Assembly (NCBI RefSeq): GCF_000519185.1
Contig: NZ_JAFA01000017.1
Span: forward strand, 1-62,957
Direction: 5' to 3'
Source: Paraburkholderia nodosa DSM 21604
Lineage (GTDB): Bacteria > Pseudomonadota > Gammaproteobacteria > Burkholderiales > Burkholderiaceae
Length of the DNA: 62,957 nucleotides
This document shows positions 51,889 to 60,256 of this stretch, one piece after another. The notes under the pieces were generated by a model. The model searched no databases and had not been told where the DNA came from. It saw only the letters and a list, made by a program, of their open reading frames with translations. The position numbers were made by a program, and so were the translations under genes. Every line of letters starts with the position of its first letter. Positions within the stretch are counted from its first letter, which is position 1.

Positions 51889-51940
51889 GGACCGCTTCAA
51901 GACTGGCGGTTAAGGCTGCTTGAGTGCCGGGAAGCGGTCC
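51889..51940. terminator. Long-loop hairpin between trehalase and ogt
   Basis: GGACCGCTTC at 51889-51898 pairs with GAAGCGGTCC at 51931-51940 across a 32-base loop, directly after the trehalase stop and before the convergent ogt stop. A short T-containing tail (ATTTGAGTTTTC) follows. Confidence 0.45.
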
Positions 51941-51950
51941 ATTTGAGTTT

Positions 51951-52442
51951 TCATTCCAATGGGCCGGCCTGTTCGAGTTCGAGCAGCGCCGCCTTGCGAT
52001 CCACGCCGCCTGCGTAGCCGGTCAGCGCGCCGTTTGTCGCGACGACACGGTGGCACGGAACGATCACGGAAACGGGGTTGCGGCCCACCGCGCTCCCCAC
52101 TGCGCGTGCGTGCCCCGAGTCCAGGCGCAAGCGCTTCGCGACCTCCGCATAGGAGATCACACGTCCATACGGAATCGCTTCAAGCTCTTTCCAGACCCGT
52201 CGCTGAAACGGTGTGCCACGCAATGCAATGGGCAGCCCGAAGTCCCGGCGCTCGCCGGAAAAGAACTGCGCGATTTGGCGCTGGGCGTAAAGCGCGAGTG
52301 GCGGCGCTCCGGTTCCGATTCGCGTGAGCGACATTTGCGGAAAGTACTTCTGGCCCACGAAAAAGAGGCCGGTCAGGAAATCGTCTTCTACGCGCAGCGC
52401 GATATCGCCCAATGGACTGGGAATCAGGTAGCCGGGTGTCAT
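51951..52442 (-). CDS. ogt: Methylated-DNA-protein-cysteine methyltransferase
   Basis: The 163-residue repair protein accepts the methyl group of O6-methylguanine on its own Cys, a suicide reaction. The motif IVPCHRVV contains the acceptor Cys and the neighbouring helix motif (FQRRVWKELEAIPYGRVISYAEVA) is complete. It overlaps the stop of the Ada-AlkA gene by ATGA, so the two alkylation-repair proteins are co-translated. In E. coli-like systems Ada induces this set after alkylation. Confidence 0.93.
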   Translation of the reverse strand: MTPGYLIPSPLGDIALRVEDDFLTGLFFVGQKYFPQMSLTRIGTGAPPLALYAQRQIAQFFSGERRDFGLPIALRGTPFQRRVWKELEAIPYGRVISYAEVAKRLRLDSGHARAVGSAVGRNPVSVIVPCHRVVATNGALTGYAGGVDRKAALLELEQAGPLE

Positions 52443-53887
52443 TTGATTTGGCCTTCGAGTTGGCTCCACATGTGGAGGGTTGCGTAGGCGCGCCACGGTT
52501 GCCATTGTTCGGCATGGCGGCCGAATGCGGATGCGCGCGTGTAGCCCAGCCGCTTTTTCAGCTTCAGGTCGCACGGCGGAAAGGCATTGGGCCACGCGAG
52601 CGCGCGCATGGCGATGTATTGCACGGCCCATTCGCCGATGCCGTGAATGTTCCGCAGTGCGTGGAGCGTTTCCTCCAGCGGCGCGGCGGGCTCGAGCCTG
52701 ATGCGCCCCGACGACACTTCGCTTGCGAGCGCAACGATCGTCTCTGCACGCTTGCGCGTCATCCCCGTATCCTCGAGTGCGGAGACTGGCTCGCGTGCAA
52801 GCGTGGCCGCGCTGGGAAAGACGCGGGTCAAAGCGTTCGGCGCACTGACCGGCGTGCCAAAGCGTTCGGCAATGCGTGAAACGATGCCTTGCGTGCGCGT
52901 TGAATGCGGTGATTGCCCGGCCAGGGCGCACACTGCGATCTCGAAGCCGTCCATGGCGCCTGGGACGCGCATGCCCGGTGAGCCGTCCGCGAGATCGCCG
53001 AGATGCGGATCGATCAGATCGGGGCGCGAGTCCAGATCGAACAGACGCCTGACGCGCGGCAGAAGCTGCCCCACGACGGGCATCAGCGACATCGGCAAGG
53101 TCACTTCGAGCGCGAAGCGCTGTGGCGCGTGCCGCACGCTGATCCAGCCGTGGATATCGCGGCCGTGATGGCTCAATGCGAGGGTGCGCGTATAGATTTC
53201 GTCGCCGATATGCTCGATGCCGGCTATCTGCCGGCGTGCCAGGAACGCGAGAATGCCGGACCAGCAAAACGGCGGACGATAGCCCAGCGGCAAGGTCATG
53301 CTTTCTGCATTCGAAACATCGGGAACATCGGTTTCTTTGCGGAACCGCAGTGGGTTCAGGCCGTACTGTTTCAGGAACAGGTCGTTGAACCGCCGCACGC
53401 TGCCGAATCCCGCCGCGAGTGCAACGGCGTTCACCGGCAAGCGGCTATCGGTCAGCAGCCGCTTGGCCATCAGTAATCGTTGGGTCTGAGCGAACTCCAT
53501 CAGCGACACGCCGAATTGCGCGTCGAAGATCCTGCGCAGGTGCCGGTCGGTTACGCCCACGCGTGCGGCCAGGTCAGCCAGGCTGCCGGTGTTGAGGAAG
53601 CCCTCTTCGATCAGCGTGGCGGCGGCGTGCGCGAGCCTGCTCGAAACGTCGAGCAGGCCGTTGCCTGGGGCCAGTTCAGGGCGGCACCGCAGACAGGGGC
53701 GAAAGCCCGCGCGCTCGGCCGCTGCGGCGTTGGCGAAAAAGTGGCAGTTCTCGCGCCGGGGCGTGCGCACCGGGCAGACCGGGCGGCAGTAAATCCCGGT
53801 AGACGAAACGCCGACGAAAAACCAGCCGTCGAAACGGCGGTCCTTCGAGAGCATGGTCTGGTAGCAGGTGTCGGGATCGAGGCGCAT
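52439..53887 (-). CDS. Ada-AlkA fusion: alkylation-response activator and 3-methyladenine DNA glycosylase
   Basis: The 482-residue protein joins three modules. An Ada N-terminal zinc domain (FVGVSSTGIYCRPVCPVRTP with the methyl-accepting Cys, and PCLRCRPE) comes first, then an AraC-type HTH at about 80-185 (GSLADLAARVGVTDRHLRRIF, AVALAAGFGSVRRFNDLF), then an AlkA-type glycosylase at about 195-482. Its HhH element is HGIGEWAVQYIAMRA and the catalytic Asp lies in FPPCDLKL. It lacks the Ogt-type C-terminal domain of E. coli Ada, which is supplied by the next gene. It senses phosphotriester damage and probably activates its own operon. Confidence 0.92.
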   Translation of the reverse strand: MRLDPDTCYQTMLSKDRRFDGWFFVGVSSTGIYCRPVCPVRTPRRENCHFFANAAAAERAGFRPCLRCRPELAPGNGLLDVSSRLAHAAATLIEEGFLNTGSLADLAARVGVTDRHLRRIFDAQFGVSLMEFAQTQRLLMAKRLLTDSRLPVNAVALAAGFGSVRRFNDLFLKQYGLNPLRFRKETDVPDVSNAESMTLPLGYRPPFCWSGILAFLARRQIAGIEHIGDEIYTRTLALSHHGRDIHGWISVRHAPQRFALEVTLPMSLMPVVGQLLPRVRRLFDLDSRPDLIDPHLGDLADGSPGMRVPGAMDGFEIAVCALAGQSPHSTRTQGIVSRIAERFGTPVSAPNALTRVFPSAATLAREPVSALEDTGMTRKRAETIVALASEVSSGRIRLEPAAPLEETLHALRNIHGIGEWAVQYIAMRALAWPNAFPPCDLKLKKRLGYTRASAFGRHAEQWQPWRAYATLHMWSQLEGQIK

Positions 53888-54095
53888 GTCGAGACTTTAA
53901 AACAGATTCAGGGAGGATTCTGGCCAGATTCGGACATGAGTATTCGCGCCCGGTGCGCCTCTGCGACTTGTGTCGCCGTATGCCTTAACAGCGCCTTTAT
54001 GACTCGAACGGATAAACGTATCGGATTTGCTTCGTTGTCAGCGGGCGGGCAGATCACGTAGATTGAAGCCATTGCTTACCTGAAAGGCTTGCTGC

Positions 54096-55001
54096 GTGAC
54101 TACCCCTGCCACATTCACCGCTTCAGCCGCATCGAGCGCGCACGCGTCCCAACGCTTCGACATTCTTCCCCTGGATGCGCCGCTCGGCGCGGAAGTGGTC
54201 GGCCTCGATCTCGCGAAGCCGCTGTCGAGCGAAGACTTCGCGCGCATTCATCGCGCGCACCTCGATCACCATGTGCTGGTGTTTCGCGACCAGCGCATCA
54301 CGCCGGAGCAGCAGGTCGAATTCAGCCGCCGCTTCGGGCCGCTGCAGATCCACGTGCTGCATCAGTTCGCGCTGGCGGGCCACCCGGAGGTGCTGATCGT
54401 CTCGAACATCGTGGAGAACGGCAAGCCGATCGGTCTTGGCGACGCGGGACACTTCTGGCATTCCGATCTTTCATACAAGGAGAAGCCGAGCCTCGGTTCG
54501 CTGCTGCACGCGCAGGAGTTGCCCGCAGAGGGCGGGGACACGCTGTTCGCCAACATGCATCTCGCATGGGACACGCTCCCCGCACATTTGCACAGCGCCG
54601 TCGAGGGGCGGTGCGCCGAGCACACCTATCTCGCGCGCTATGCGGAACTTCAGGCGCGCAGCCCGTGGCGGCCGAATCTCACGGCGGAGCAGATCGCGCA
54701 GGTCAAGCCCGTTGTGCATCCTGTCGTGCGCACGCACCCGGAAACGGGCCGCAAGGCGCTGTTCGTGAGCGAGCACTTCACGACACGCATCGTCGATCTA
54801 CCCGAGGACGAAAGCCGCGCGCTGCTCGACGCGCTGTTTGCGCACAGCGTGCGTGCAGAGCATTGCTACCGCCACGAATGGCGCGAGCACGATCTCGTGT
54901 TCTGGGACAACCGCTCGCTCATGCATCTCGCGGCGGGCACGCCCGATCATCTGCGCCGTAAGCTTTATCGCACCACCATCGAAGGCGACACGCCGTTTTG
55001 A
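54096..55001 (+). CDS. TauD/TfdA-family alpha-ketoglutarate-dependent dioxygenase
   Basis: The 301-residue Fe(II)/2-oxoglutarate dioxygenase has the iron facial triad pattern: HxD in FWHSDLSY, the distal His in LMHLAAGTP and the 2-oxoglutarate-binding Arg in RRKLYRTTIEG. TauD-like enzymes release sulfite from taurine or alkylsulfonates; others act on alkyl sulfates or chlorinated phenoxyacetates. It starts with GTG. It lies upstream of an SsuA-SsuB-SsuC-type importer on the same strand, which supports a sulfonate or sulfate-ester substrate. Confidence 0.9.
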   Translation: MTTPATFTASAASSAHASQRFDILPLDAPLGAEVVGLDLAKPLSSEDFARIHRAHLDHHVLVFRDQRITPEQQVEFSRRFGPLQIHVLHQFALAGHPEVLIVSNIVENGKPIGLGDAGHFWHSDLSYKEKPSLGSLLHAQELPAEGGDTLFANMHLAWDTLPAHLHSAVEGRCAEHTYLARYAELQARSPWRPNLTAEQIAQVKPVVHPVVRTHPETGRKALFVSEHFTTRIVDLPEDESRALLDALFAHSVRAEHCYRHEWREHDLVFWDNRSLMHLAAGTPDHLRRKLYRTTIEGDTPF

Positions 55002-55063
55002 TGTGCGCCGCGGGGCGCTTTTTGCGCGTTCGATATTAAACAGAATAAAAAGGAATCCATAGT

Positions 55064-56119
55064 ATGTCGCTTTCCATCGGTAATGCGCTCGCGAAACACG
55101 CGAACGTGTGGCGCCGTGCGGGCGGTGCGTCCCTCGCCATTGCGCTCGCGTCGTTTGGGCTGGGCGCGCCGGCAACCGCGCGCGCAGAAGGGCAGATTCG
55201 CATTGCGGAGCAGTTCGGTGTCGTGTATCTGATGCTCAACGTCGCGCGCGACCAGCATTTCATCGAGCAGGAGGGGCGCAAGGCCGGCGTGGATATCAAG
55301 GTCGACTGGCTGCGTCTTTCTGGCGGCGCGGCCGTGAACGACGCGCTGCTTTCCGGCGCGGTGGACGTGGCCGGCGCGGGCGTGGGACCGCTGCTCACGG
55401 TGTGGGACCGTACGCATGGCAGGCAGAACGTGAAAGGCGTGGCATCGCTCGGCAACCTGCCGTATTACCTCGTGAGCACGGATCCGAATGTGAAGACTAT
55501 TGCCGATTTCACGAGCAAGGACCGCATTGCCGTGCCGGCCGTGGGCGTTTCCGTGCAGTCGCGCGTGCTGCAATACGCGGCAGCGAAGCAGTGGGGCGAG
55601 AAGCAGTTCGACCGGCTCGACCCCTACAGCCAGGCGATTCCGCACCCGGATGCCACGGCCGCGATCATCGCGAACAGCAGTGTGATCACGGCGCATTTCG
55701 GCAATCCGCCGTTCCAGCAGCAGGAACTGGCGGCCAACCCGAAGGCGCATATCGTGCTCAACTCGTACGACGTGCTGGGCGGACCGGGTTCGGCCACAGT
55801 GCTTTACGCCACGCAGAAGTTCCGCGACGAGAACCCGAAGACCTATCGCGCATTCGTGGCGGCGCTCGCCGATGCGGCGAACTTCATTGCAGCGCACCCC
55901 GAGCAAGCCGCGGATATCTATATCCGCGTGAACGACTCGAAGATCGACCGCAATCTGCTCCTGAAGATCCTGCACGATCCGCAGGTTCATTTCAAGACCG
56001 CGCCGCAGAATACGCTCGCGCTCGCGCAATTCATGTATCGCGTCGGCGCGATCCGCAACGAGCCGAAGTCGTGGCGCGATTACTTCTTCGACGACCCGGC
56101 GGTTGCCAACGGCAGTTGA
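55064..56119 (+). CDS. ABC transporter substrate-binding protein, SsuA/TauA-like
   Basis: The 351-residue periplasmic binding protein has a signal peptide (ASLAIALASFGLGAPATARA) and an NMT1/SsuA-type fold: RIAEQFGVVYLMLNVARDQHFIEQEG, DWLRLSGGAAVNDALLSGAVDVAGAG. It delivers the ligand to the SsuC-type permease. The ATG at 55064 follows AAAAGGA. It lies 62 bases after the TauD-like gene and is followed by a strong hairpin at 56146. Taurine, aliphatic sulfonates or sulfate esters are the likely ligands. Confidence 0.88.
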   Translation: MSLSIGNALAKHANVWRRAGGASLAIALASFGLGAPATARAEGQIRIAEQFGVVYLMLNVARDQHFIEQEGRKAGVDIKVDWLRLSGGAAVNDALLSGAVDVAGAGVGPLLTVWDRTHGRQNVKGVASLGNLPYYLVSTDPNVKTIADFTSKDRIAVPAVGVSVQSRVLQYAAAKQWGEKQFDRLDPYSQAIPHPDATAAIIANSSVITAHFGNPPFQQQELAANPKAHIVLNSYDVLGGPGSATVLYATQKFRDENPKTYRAFVAALADAANFIAAHPEQAADIYIRVNDSKIDRNLLLKILHDPQVHFKTAPQNTLALAQFMYRVGAIRNEPKSWRDYFFDDPAVANGS

Positions 56120-56145
56120 GCCAGCGCGCCATCAGCGTCGGAGAG

Positions 56146-56164
56146 CGGGCCCCTTTCGGGCCCG
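56146..56164 (+). terminator. Hairpin between the ssuA-like and ssuB-like genes
   Basis: CGGGCCC at 56146-56152 pairs with GGGCCCG at 56158-56164 around CTTTC, 27 bases after the binding-protein stop. As an intra-operon stem it probably lowers expression of the ATPase and permease relative to the abundant binding protein, or stabilises the upstream mRNA. Confidence 0.55.
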
Positions 56165-56193
56165 TTCGCATTGGTGGCGGATAGCCAGCGCTT

Positions 56194-57207
56194 ATGAGCA
56201 GGCCTGGTTTGGATATGTCGATTCATTGGTTGGGCGGCACGCCGGGTGCCCGTATGTTGACGTTTTATCCGCTGGATTTGCGAAAAGTGAACGTCACCAC
56301 CACCAGATTCTGGGAGCGCGCTCCCGCAGCGCGCCGCGAAGCGGGCGCGACGGAACGCGTCGTTGTGAGCGAGCGGCCTGCGCAACCCGAACGTACCGTC
56401 GAGGCCGGACGACACAGCGAACGCCTGCTCGCCATCGAAAACGTCAGCCTCGAATACCGCAGCCGCGAGCGCATCGTGCGCGCCACGCAGGACGTGAGCT
56501 TCGATGTCTACGGCGCCGACCGTTTCGTGCTGCTCGGGCCTTCGGGCTGCGGCAAGTCCACTTTGCTCAAGGCGATTGCGGGCTTTATCGAGCCGGTGTC
56601 GGGATCGATCTCGCTGGCGGGCGAACCGGTGCGCGGGCCGGGTGCGGACCGCGTCGTAGTGTTCCAGGAATTCGACCAGTTGCCGCCCTGGAAAACCGTG
56701 GCGGAGAACGTGGCGTTTCCGTTGCGCGTCGCGCGCAAGCTGCCGCGCGCCGAAGCGCGCGAGCGTGCGCTCCATTACCTCGACAAGGTAGGGCTCGCCG
56801 CCTTCGCCGATGCGTATCCGCACACGCTTTCGGGCGGCATGAAGCAGCGCGTGGCGATAGCGCGTGCGCTCGCCATGCAGCCGCGCGTCCTGCTGATGGA
56901 CGAACCTTTCGCCGCGCTCGACGCCCTCACGCGCCGCAAGATGCAGGAAGAACTGCTGCGCCTTTGGGACGACGCGCGCTTCACGCTGCTGTTCGTCACG
57001 CATTCGATCGAAGAGGCGCTCGTGGTCGGCAACCGTATCCTGCTGCTCTCGCCGCATCCGGGACGCGTGCGCGCGGAGGTGAACAGTCACGCGTATTCGC
57101 ATGCGAGCATGGGCGGCGTGGACTTTCGCGAAAGTGTGGCGCGCATCCATCGCCTGTTGTTCGATACCGATATTGAAACCGAAGCTGAAAAGGAGGCCAG
57201 CCGATGA
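56194..57207 (+). CDS. ABC transporter ATP-binding protein, SsuB/TauB-like
   Basis: The 337-residue ATPase energises the adjacent permease. It has Walker A GPSGCGKST, Q-loop region VVVFQEFDQLPPWKT, signature LSGGMKQRVAIARAL and Walker B VLLMDEPFAALD. It carries about 75 residues before the ABC core, more than usual, and no strong ribosome site is visible at ATG 56194. The true start may be ATG 56254 or GTG 56287. Its stop overlaps the permease start by ATGA. Confidence 0.9.
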   Translation: MSRPGLDMSIHWLGGTPGARMLTFYPLDLRKVNVTTTRFWERAPAARREAGATERVVVSERPAQPERTVEAGRHSERLLAIENVSLEYRSRERIVRATQDVSFDVYGADRFVLLGPSGCGKSTLLKAIAGFIEPVSGSISLAGEPVRGPGADRVVVFQEFDQLPPWKTVAENVAFPLRVARKLPRAEARERALHYLDKVGLAAFADAYPHTLSGGMKQRVAIARALAMQPRVLLMDEPFAALDALTRRKMQEELLRLWDDARFTLLFVTHSIEEALVVGNRILLLSPHPGRVRAEVNSHAYSHASMGGVDFRESVARIHRLLFDTDIETEAEKEASR

Positions 57208-58091
57208 GCACGCCACACCCTACGCTGCCGACCTTGCCGCCCGTGCGCGCGGAATACGAGCGGCCCTTGCTGCCAGTGCAGGCGGGAGCCGACTCCGCGC
57301 CCCTGCCGCTTGCGCGGCGCGTGCTCGATGCGGGCTGGTTTCGCCGCACACTCATCGCGCTGGTGCTTGTTGCAGGCTGGGAGATCACGGCGCGCGTGGT
57401 TGCGAACGATCTGCTCGTGCCGACCTTTGGCGCGACGCTTGCCGCGTTCGTGCAGGGCATTGCGAGCGGCGAGTTGCTCGTCAAGACCGGCATTTCGATG
57501 TCGGTGCTGCTGCGCGGCTATGCTATTGGCGTGGTGCTCGCGTTCGTGCTCACGTCGCTCGCGGTTTCTACGCGCGTGGGGCGCGATTTGCTTTCCATGC
57601 TGACTGCGATGTTCAATCCGCTGCCTTCCATCGCACTCCTGCCCATTGCGTTGCTCTGGTTCGGGCTCGGCACCGGCAGCCTGCTGTTCGTGCTCGTGCA
57701 TGCGGTGCTGTGGCCGCTCGCGCTCAACATGTACACGGGTTTTCTCGGCGTGCCGGCCACGCTGCGCATGGCGGGGCGCAACTACGGGTTGAGCGGTTTG
57801 CGCCAGGTCGTGCTGATACTCGTGCCTGCGGCGCTGCCCTCGATCATTGCGGGCTTGCGCGTGGGCTGGGCCTTCGCATGGCGCACGCTTATCGCGGCCG
57901 AACTTGTGTTTGGCGCTAGCGCAGGGCAGGGTGGGCTTGGGTGGTATATCTTCCAGAACCGCAACGAGCTTTATACCGATCGTGTTTTTGCTGGGCTTGC
58001 TGCTGTGATCGTTATTGGGCTGCTCGTTGAGCATCTGGTGTTTGATACGCTGGAGCGGTTGACTGTGCGGCGCTGGGGTGTGCAGGTTTGA
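57204..58091 (+). CDS. ABC transporter permease, SsuC/TauC-like
   Basis: The 295-residue inner-membrane protein has a soluble Pro-rich lead (about 40 residues) and about six helices. The EAA loop for ATPase contact is present (ATLRMAGRNYGLSGLRQVVLILVPAALPSIIAGLRVG). It belongs to the BPD_transp_1 nitrate/sulfonate/taurine class, where FNPLPSIALLPIALLWFGLG is typical. ATG 57204 overlaps the ATPase stop. This completes the TauD-like and SsuABC-like import/degradation unit. Confidence 0.92.
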   Translation: MSTPHPTLPTLPPVRAEYERPLLPVQAGADSAPLPLARRVLDAGWFRRTLIALVLVAGWEITARVVANDLLVPTFGATLAAFVQGIASGELLVKTGISMSVLLRGYAIGVVLAFVLTSLAVSTRVGRDLLSMLTAMFNPLPSIALLPIALLWFGLGTGSLLFVLVHAVLWPLALNMYTGFLGVPATLRMAGRNYGLSGLRQVVLILVPAALPSIIAGLRVGWAFAWRTLIAAELVFGASAGQGGLGWYIFQNRNELYTDRVFAGLAAVIVIGLLVEHLVFDTLERLTVRRWGVQV

Positions 58092-58162
58092 GGTTTTGGG
58101 CTCTGCGAGGCGCTTGATTTGCGAGCCACAACAAAAAAAGCAAACCACAGATGTGGGAGCGG

Positions 58163-59086
58163 CTACACTTTCACGGCGTCCTGCGCTTCAATCTGCGCTG
58201 CGGCCTGGGGTTCGCGCCTGAGCGCGAAAAGCGAAGCGGCGACGATCAGCATGCCGCCGATCCACGCGGGCAAGGTAAGCCGCTCGCCGAGCCACACGCA
58301 GGCGAACAGCGCGCCGAACACCGGCTCGCTGCCCATCAGCAATGCCACGCGCGTGGGGCTGCTGCGGCTCACGGCGTAGTTCTGCACGAAGAAGGCGAAC
58401 AGCGTGCAGCCCGCCACGAGATAGATCACGCTACCCCAGAACACGCCGTGCCCCTGCCAGTGCGGCAGCGGTTGCCACTGTTCGGGCGCGACGGTGATCG
58501 CGAGCGCGGCGCAGCCGATCGCCACGACGGCGGACTGGACCGCCGTCACCGTGAGCGCCGGCACGGCGCCCGACTTCATCACGCGCTTGACCGCGCAGGT
58601 CGCCAAGGCGCGCAGCAGCGCGGCCAGCACGACCAGCAGATCGCCGGGGCTCGCCGCCACGTGGCCGCCCGTCAGGAGCAGCGCGCCAAGCAGCGACACG
58701 CCGGCCGCCGCCCATTCCACGGGCCGCGGCGCGCGCTTGAGCCACGCCCACTCCACGAGCGGCGTGAGGACCACGCACAGGCTGATGAGAAACGCGGCAT
58801 TCGAAGCGTTCGTGAGCGACACGCCAAACGTCTCCGCCAGAAAGATGCCGAGCAGCAGGAGTCCCGCGCCGAGCACGCCAATTTGCTCGCGCCACGTCAC
58901 TTGACGCAGACCGCGCAACGCGGGCGACAGCAGCACGAACGTGATGCCAAAGCGCAGCGCGAGCAGACCCAGCACCGGGTAGACGAGCAGCGCGCCCTTC
59001 ACGACGCCATAGCTCGTGCCCCAGATGAGCGCGACGGCCACGAGCAGCAGATCGAGGGTGCGGGAAGAACGGGTCAGAGCATTCAT
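58163..59086 (-). CDS. DMT-superfamily EamA transporter
   Basis: The 307-residue inner-membrane protein has ten predicted helices in two EamA repeats (DLLLVAVALIWGTSYGVVKG; second-repeat features SEPVFGALFACVWLGERLTLPAWIGG). Family members export amino acids, metabolites or drugs. ATG 59086 is chosen over longer frames because the conserved first helix begins 10 residues later. It is divergent from a LysR regulator, which probably controls it. Convergent with the SsuC-like gene. Confidence 0.9.
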   Translation of the reverse strand: MNALTRSSRTLDLLLVAVALIWGTSYGVVKGALLVYPVLGLLALRFGITFVLLSPALRGLRQVTWREQIGVLGAGLLLLGIFLAETFGVSLTNASNAAFLISLCVVLTPLVEWAWLKRAPRPVEWAAAGVSLLGALLLTGGHVAASPGDLLVVLAALLRALATCAVKRVMKSGAVPALTVTAVQSAVVAIGCAALAITVAPEQWQPLPHWQGHGVFWGSVIYLVAGCTLFAFFVQNYAVSRSSPTRVALLMGSEPVFGALFACVWLGERLTLPAWIGGMLIVAASLFALRREPQAAAQIEAQDAVKV

Positions 59087-59211
59087 GGGGAACGAGCCTG
59101 CAAATAAGCCGGGAACGGACACATTGTCCGATAATGCTTTCGCAGCGATAATCCGCTTACGCGGAACATCATTTATGCCCAGAATGCACAGATGACTTCA
59201 CCCTTCCTGCC

Positions 59212-60126
59212 ATGAATCCCGCCGACCTCTTGCCGCTGCTGCCCGATCTGGCCACCTTCGCCCGCGTGGTCGACGCGGGGAATTTCTCGGTTGCGGCGCG
59301 CCAGATCGGCAGCACGCCTTCCACCGTGAGCCGCCAGATGCAGCGGCTCGAACGCGCGCTCGGCACGCGCCTGCTGGAGCGCTCCACGCGCAGCCTGCGG
59401 CTCACGGAATCCGGCGCCGAGGTCTACCGTCACTGCACCGACATGGTCGAAGCCGCCGCGAGCGCGGCGCAAGCCGCCAGCCGCCTGACCGACCGCCCGC
59501 ATGGCCGCGTCAGCGTCAGCGCGCCTATTTCCTTTGCGCAAAGCGTCATTCATCCGCTGATTTCCGGCTTCCTGCGTGCGTATGAGGAAGTCGCGGTGCA
59601 ACTCATCTTCACCGACCGCGACGTCGATCCCGTGCGCGACAGCGTCGATATCGTGATTCGCCCGACGCCCACGCCGCCGCCGGGGCTCGCGGCGCGGCGG
59701 CTCGGCACGGTGCGGTGGATGCCGTGCGCGTCCCCCGCCTACCTGAGCGCGCACGGCATGCCGACGCAACCGAAGGATCTCGCCCGCCACGACTGCCTCT
59801 ATCTCGGCGAAACGCCCGACGACAACCGCTGGACCTTCCGGCGCGGCGCGCAGACGCATGCCGTCGAGGTGAAGGGCCGCTATATCGCCAACGACGTGGG
59901 CGCGCGGCGCGATGCGGCACTCGCGGACTGGGGCATTGCGAGCCTGCCCGAATTCGCCGCGGCGGATGCGCTGCGCGACGGCCTGCTCGTGCGCGTGCTG
60001 CCCGAGTGGTCGCTGGAGCCGCGCGCGTATAGCGGCCCGGTGTGGATGCTCTATCCGCCCAACCGGTTTTTGCCGCCGAAGGTGCGCGTGTTGATCGACT
60101 GGCTCGCGCAGCATATGCCCGAGTGA
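59212..60126 (+). CDS. LysR-family transcriptional regulator
   Basis: The 304-residue protein has an N-terminal winged HTH (LATFARVVDAGNFSVAARQIGSTPSTVSRQMQRLERALGTRLLERSTRSLRLTESG) and an effector domain to the end (VSVSAPISFAQSVIHPLISGFL). It belongs to the CrgA-like branch. It is divergent from the EamA exporter with 125 bases between the start codons, which contain dyads such as CCGC-TTAC-GCGG at about 59151-59162. It probably activates or represses the exporter in response to its substrate. Confidence 0.93.
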   Translation: MNPADLLPLLPDLATFARVVDAGNFSVAARQIGSTPSTVSRQMQRLERALGTRLLERSTRSLRLTESGAEVYRHCTDMVEAAASAAQAASRLTDRPHGRVSVSAPISFAQSVIHPLISGFLRAYEEVAVQLIFTDRDVDPVRDSVDIVIRPTPTPPPGLAARRLGTVRWMPCASPAYLSAHGMPTQPKDLARHDCLYLGETPDDNRWTFRRGAQTHAVEVKGRYIANDVGARRDAALADWGIASLPEFAAADALRDGLLVRVLPEWSLEPRAYSGPVWMLYPPNRFLPPKVRVLIDWLAQHMPE

Positions 60127-60256
60127 CCGGCCGTCCCGCCCCGCTGCCCGTGAGACGATCGGGCATGAACTTGAGCAGCGCCGACATTCACCCACGCGCG
60201 TGGACCTCCTAGACTGGGTTATGAAAACGAATGCATGAACCCTTCAAGGAAACACG

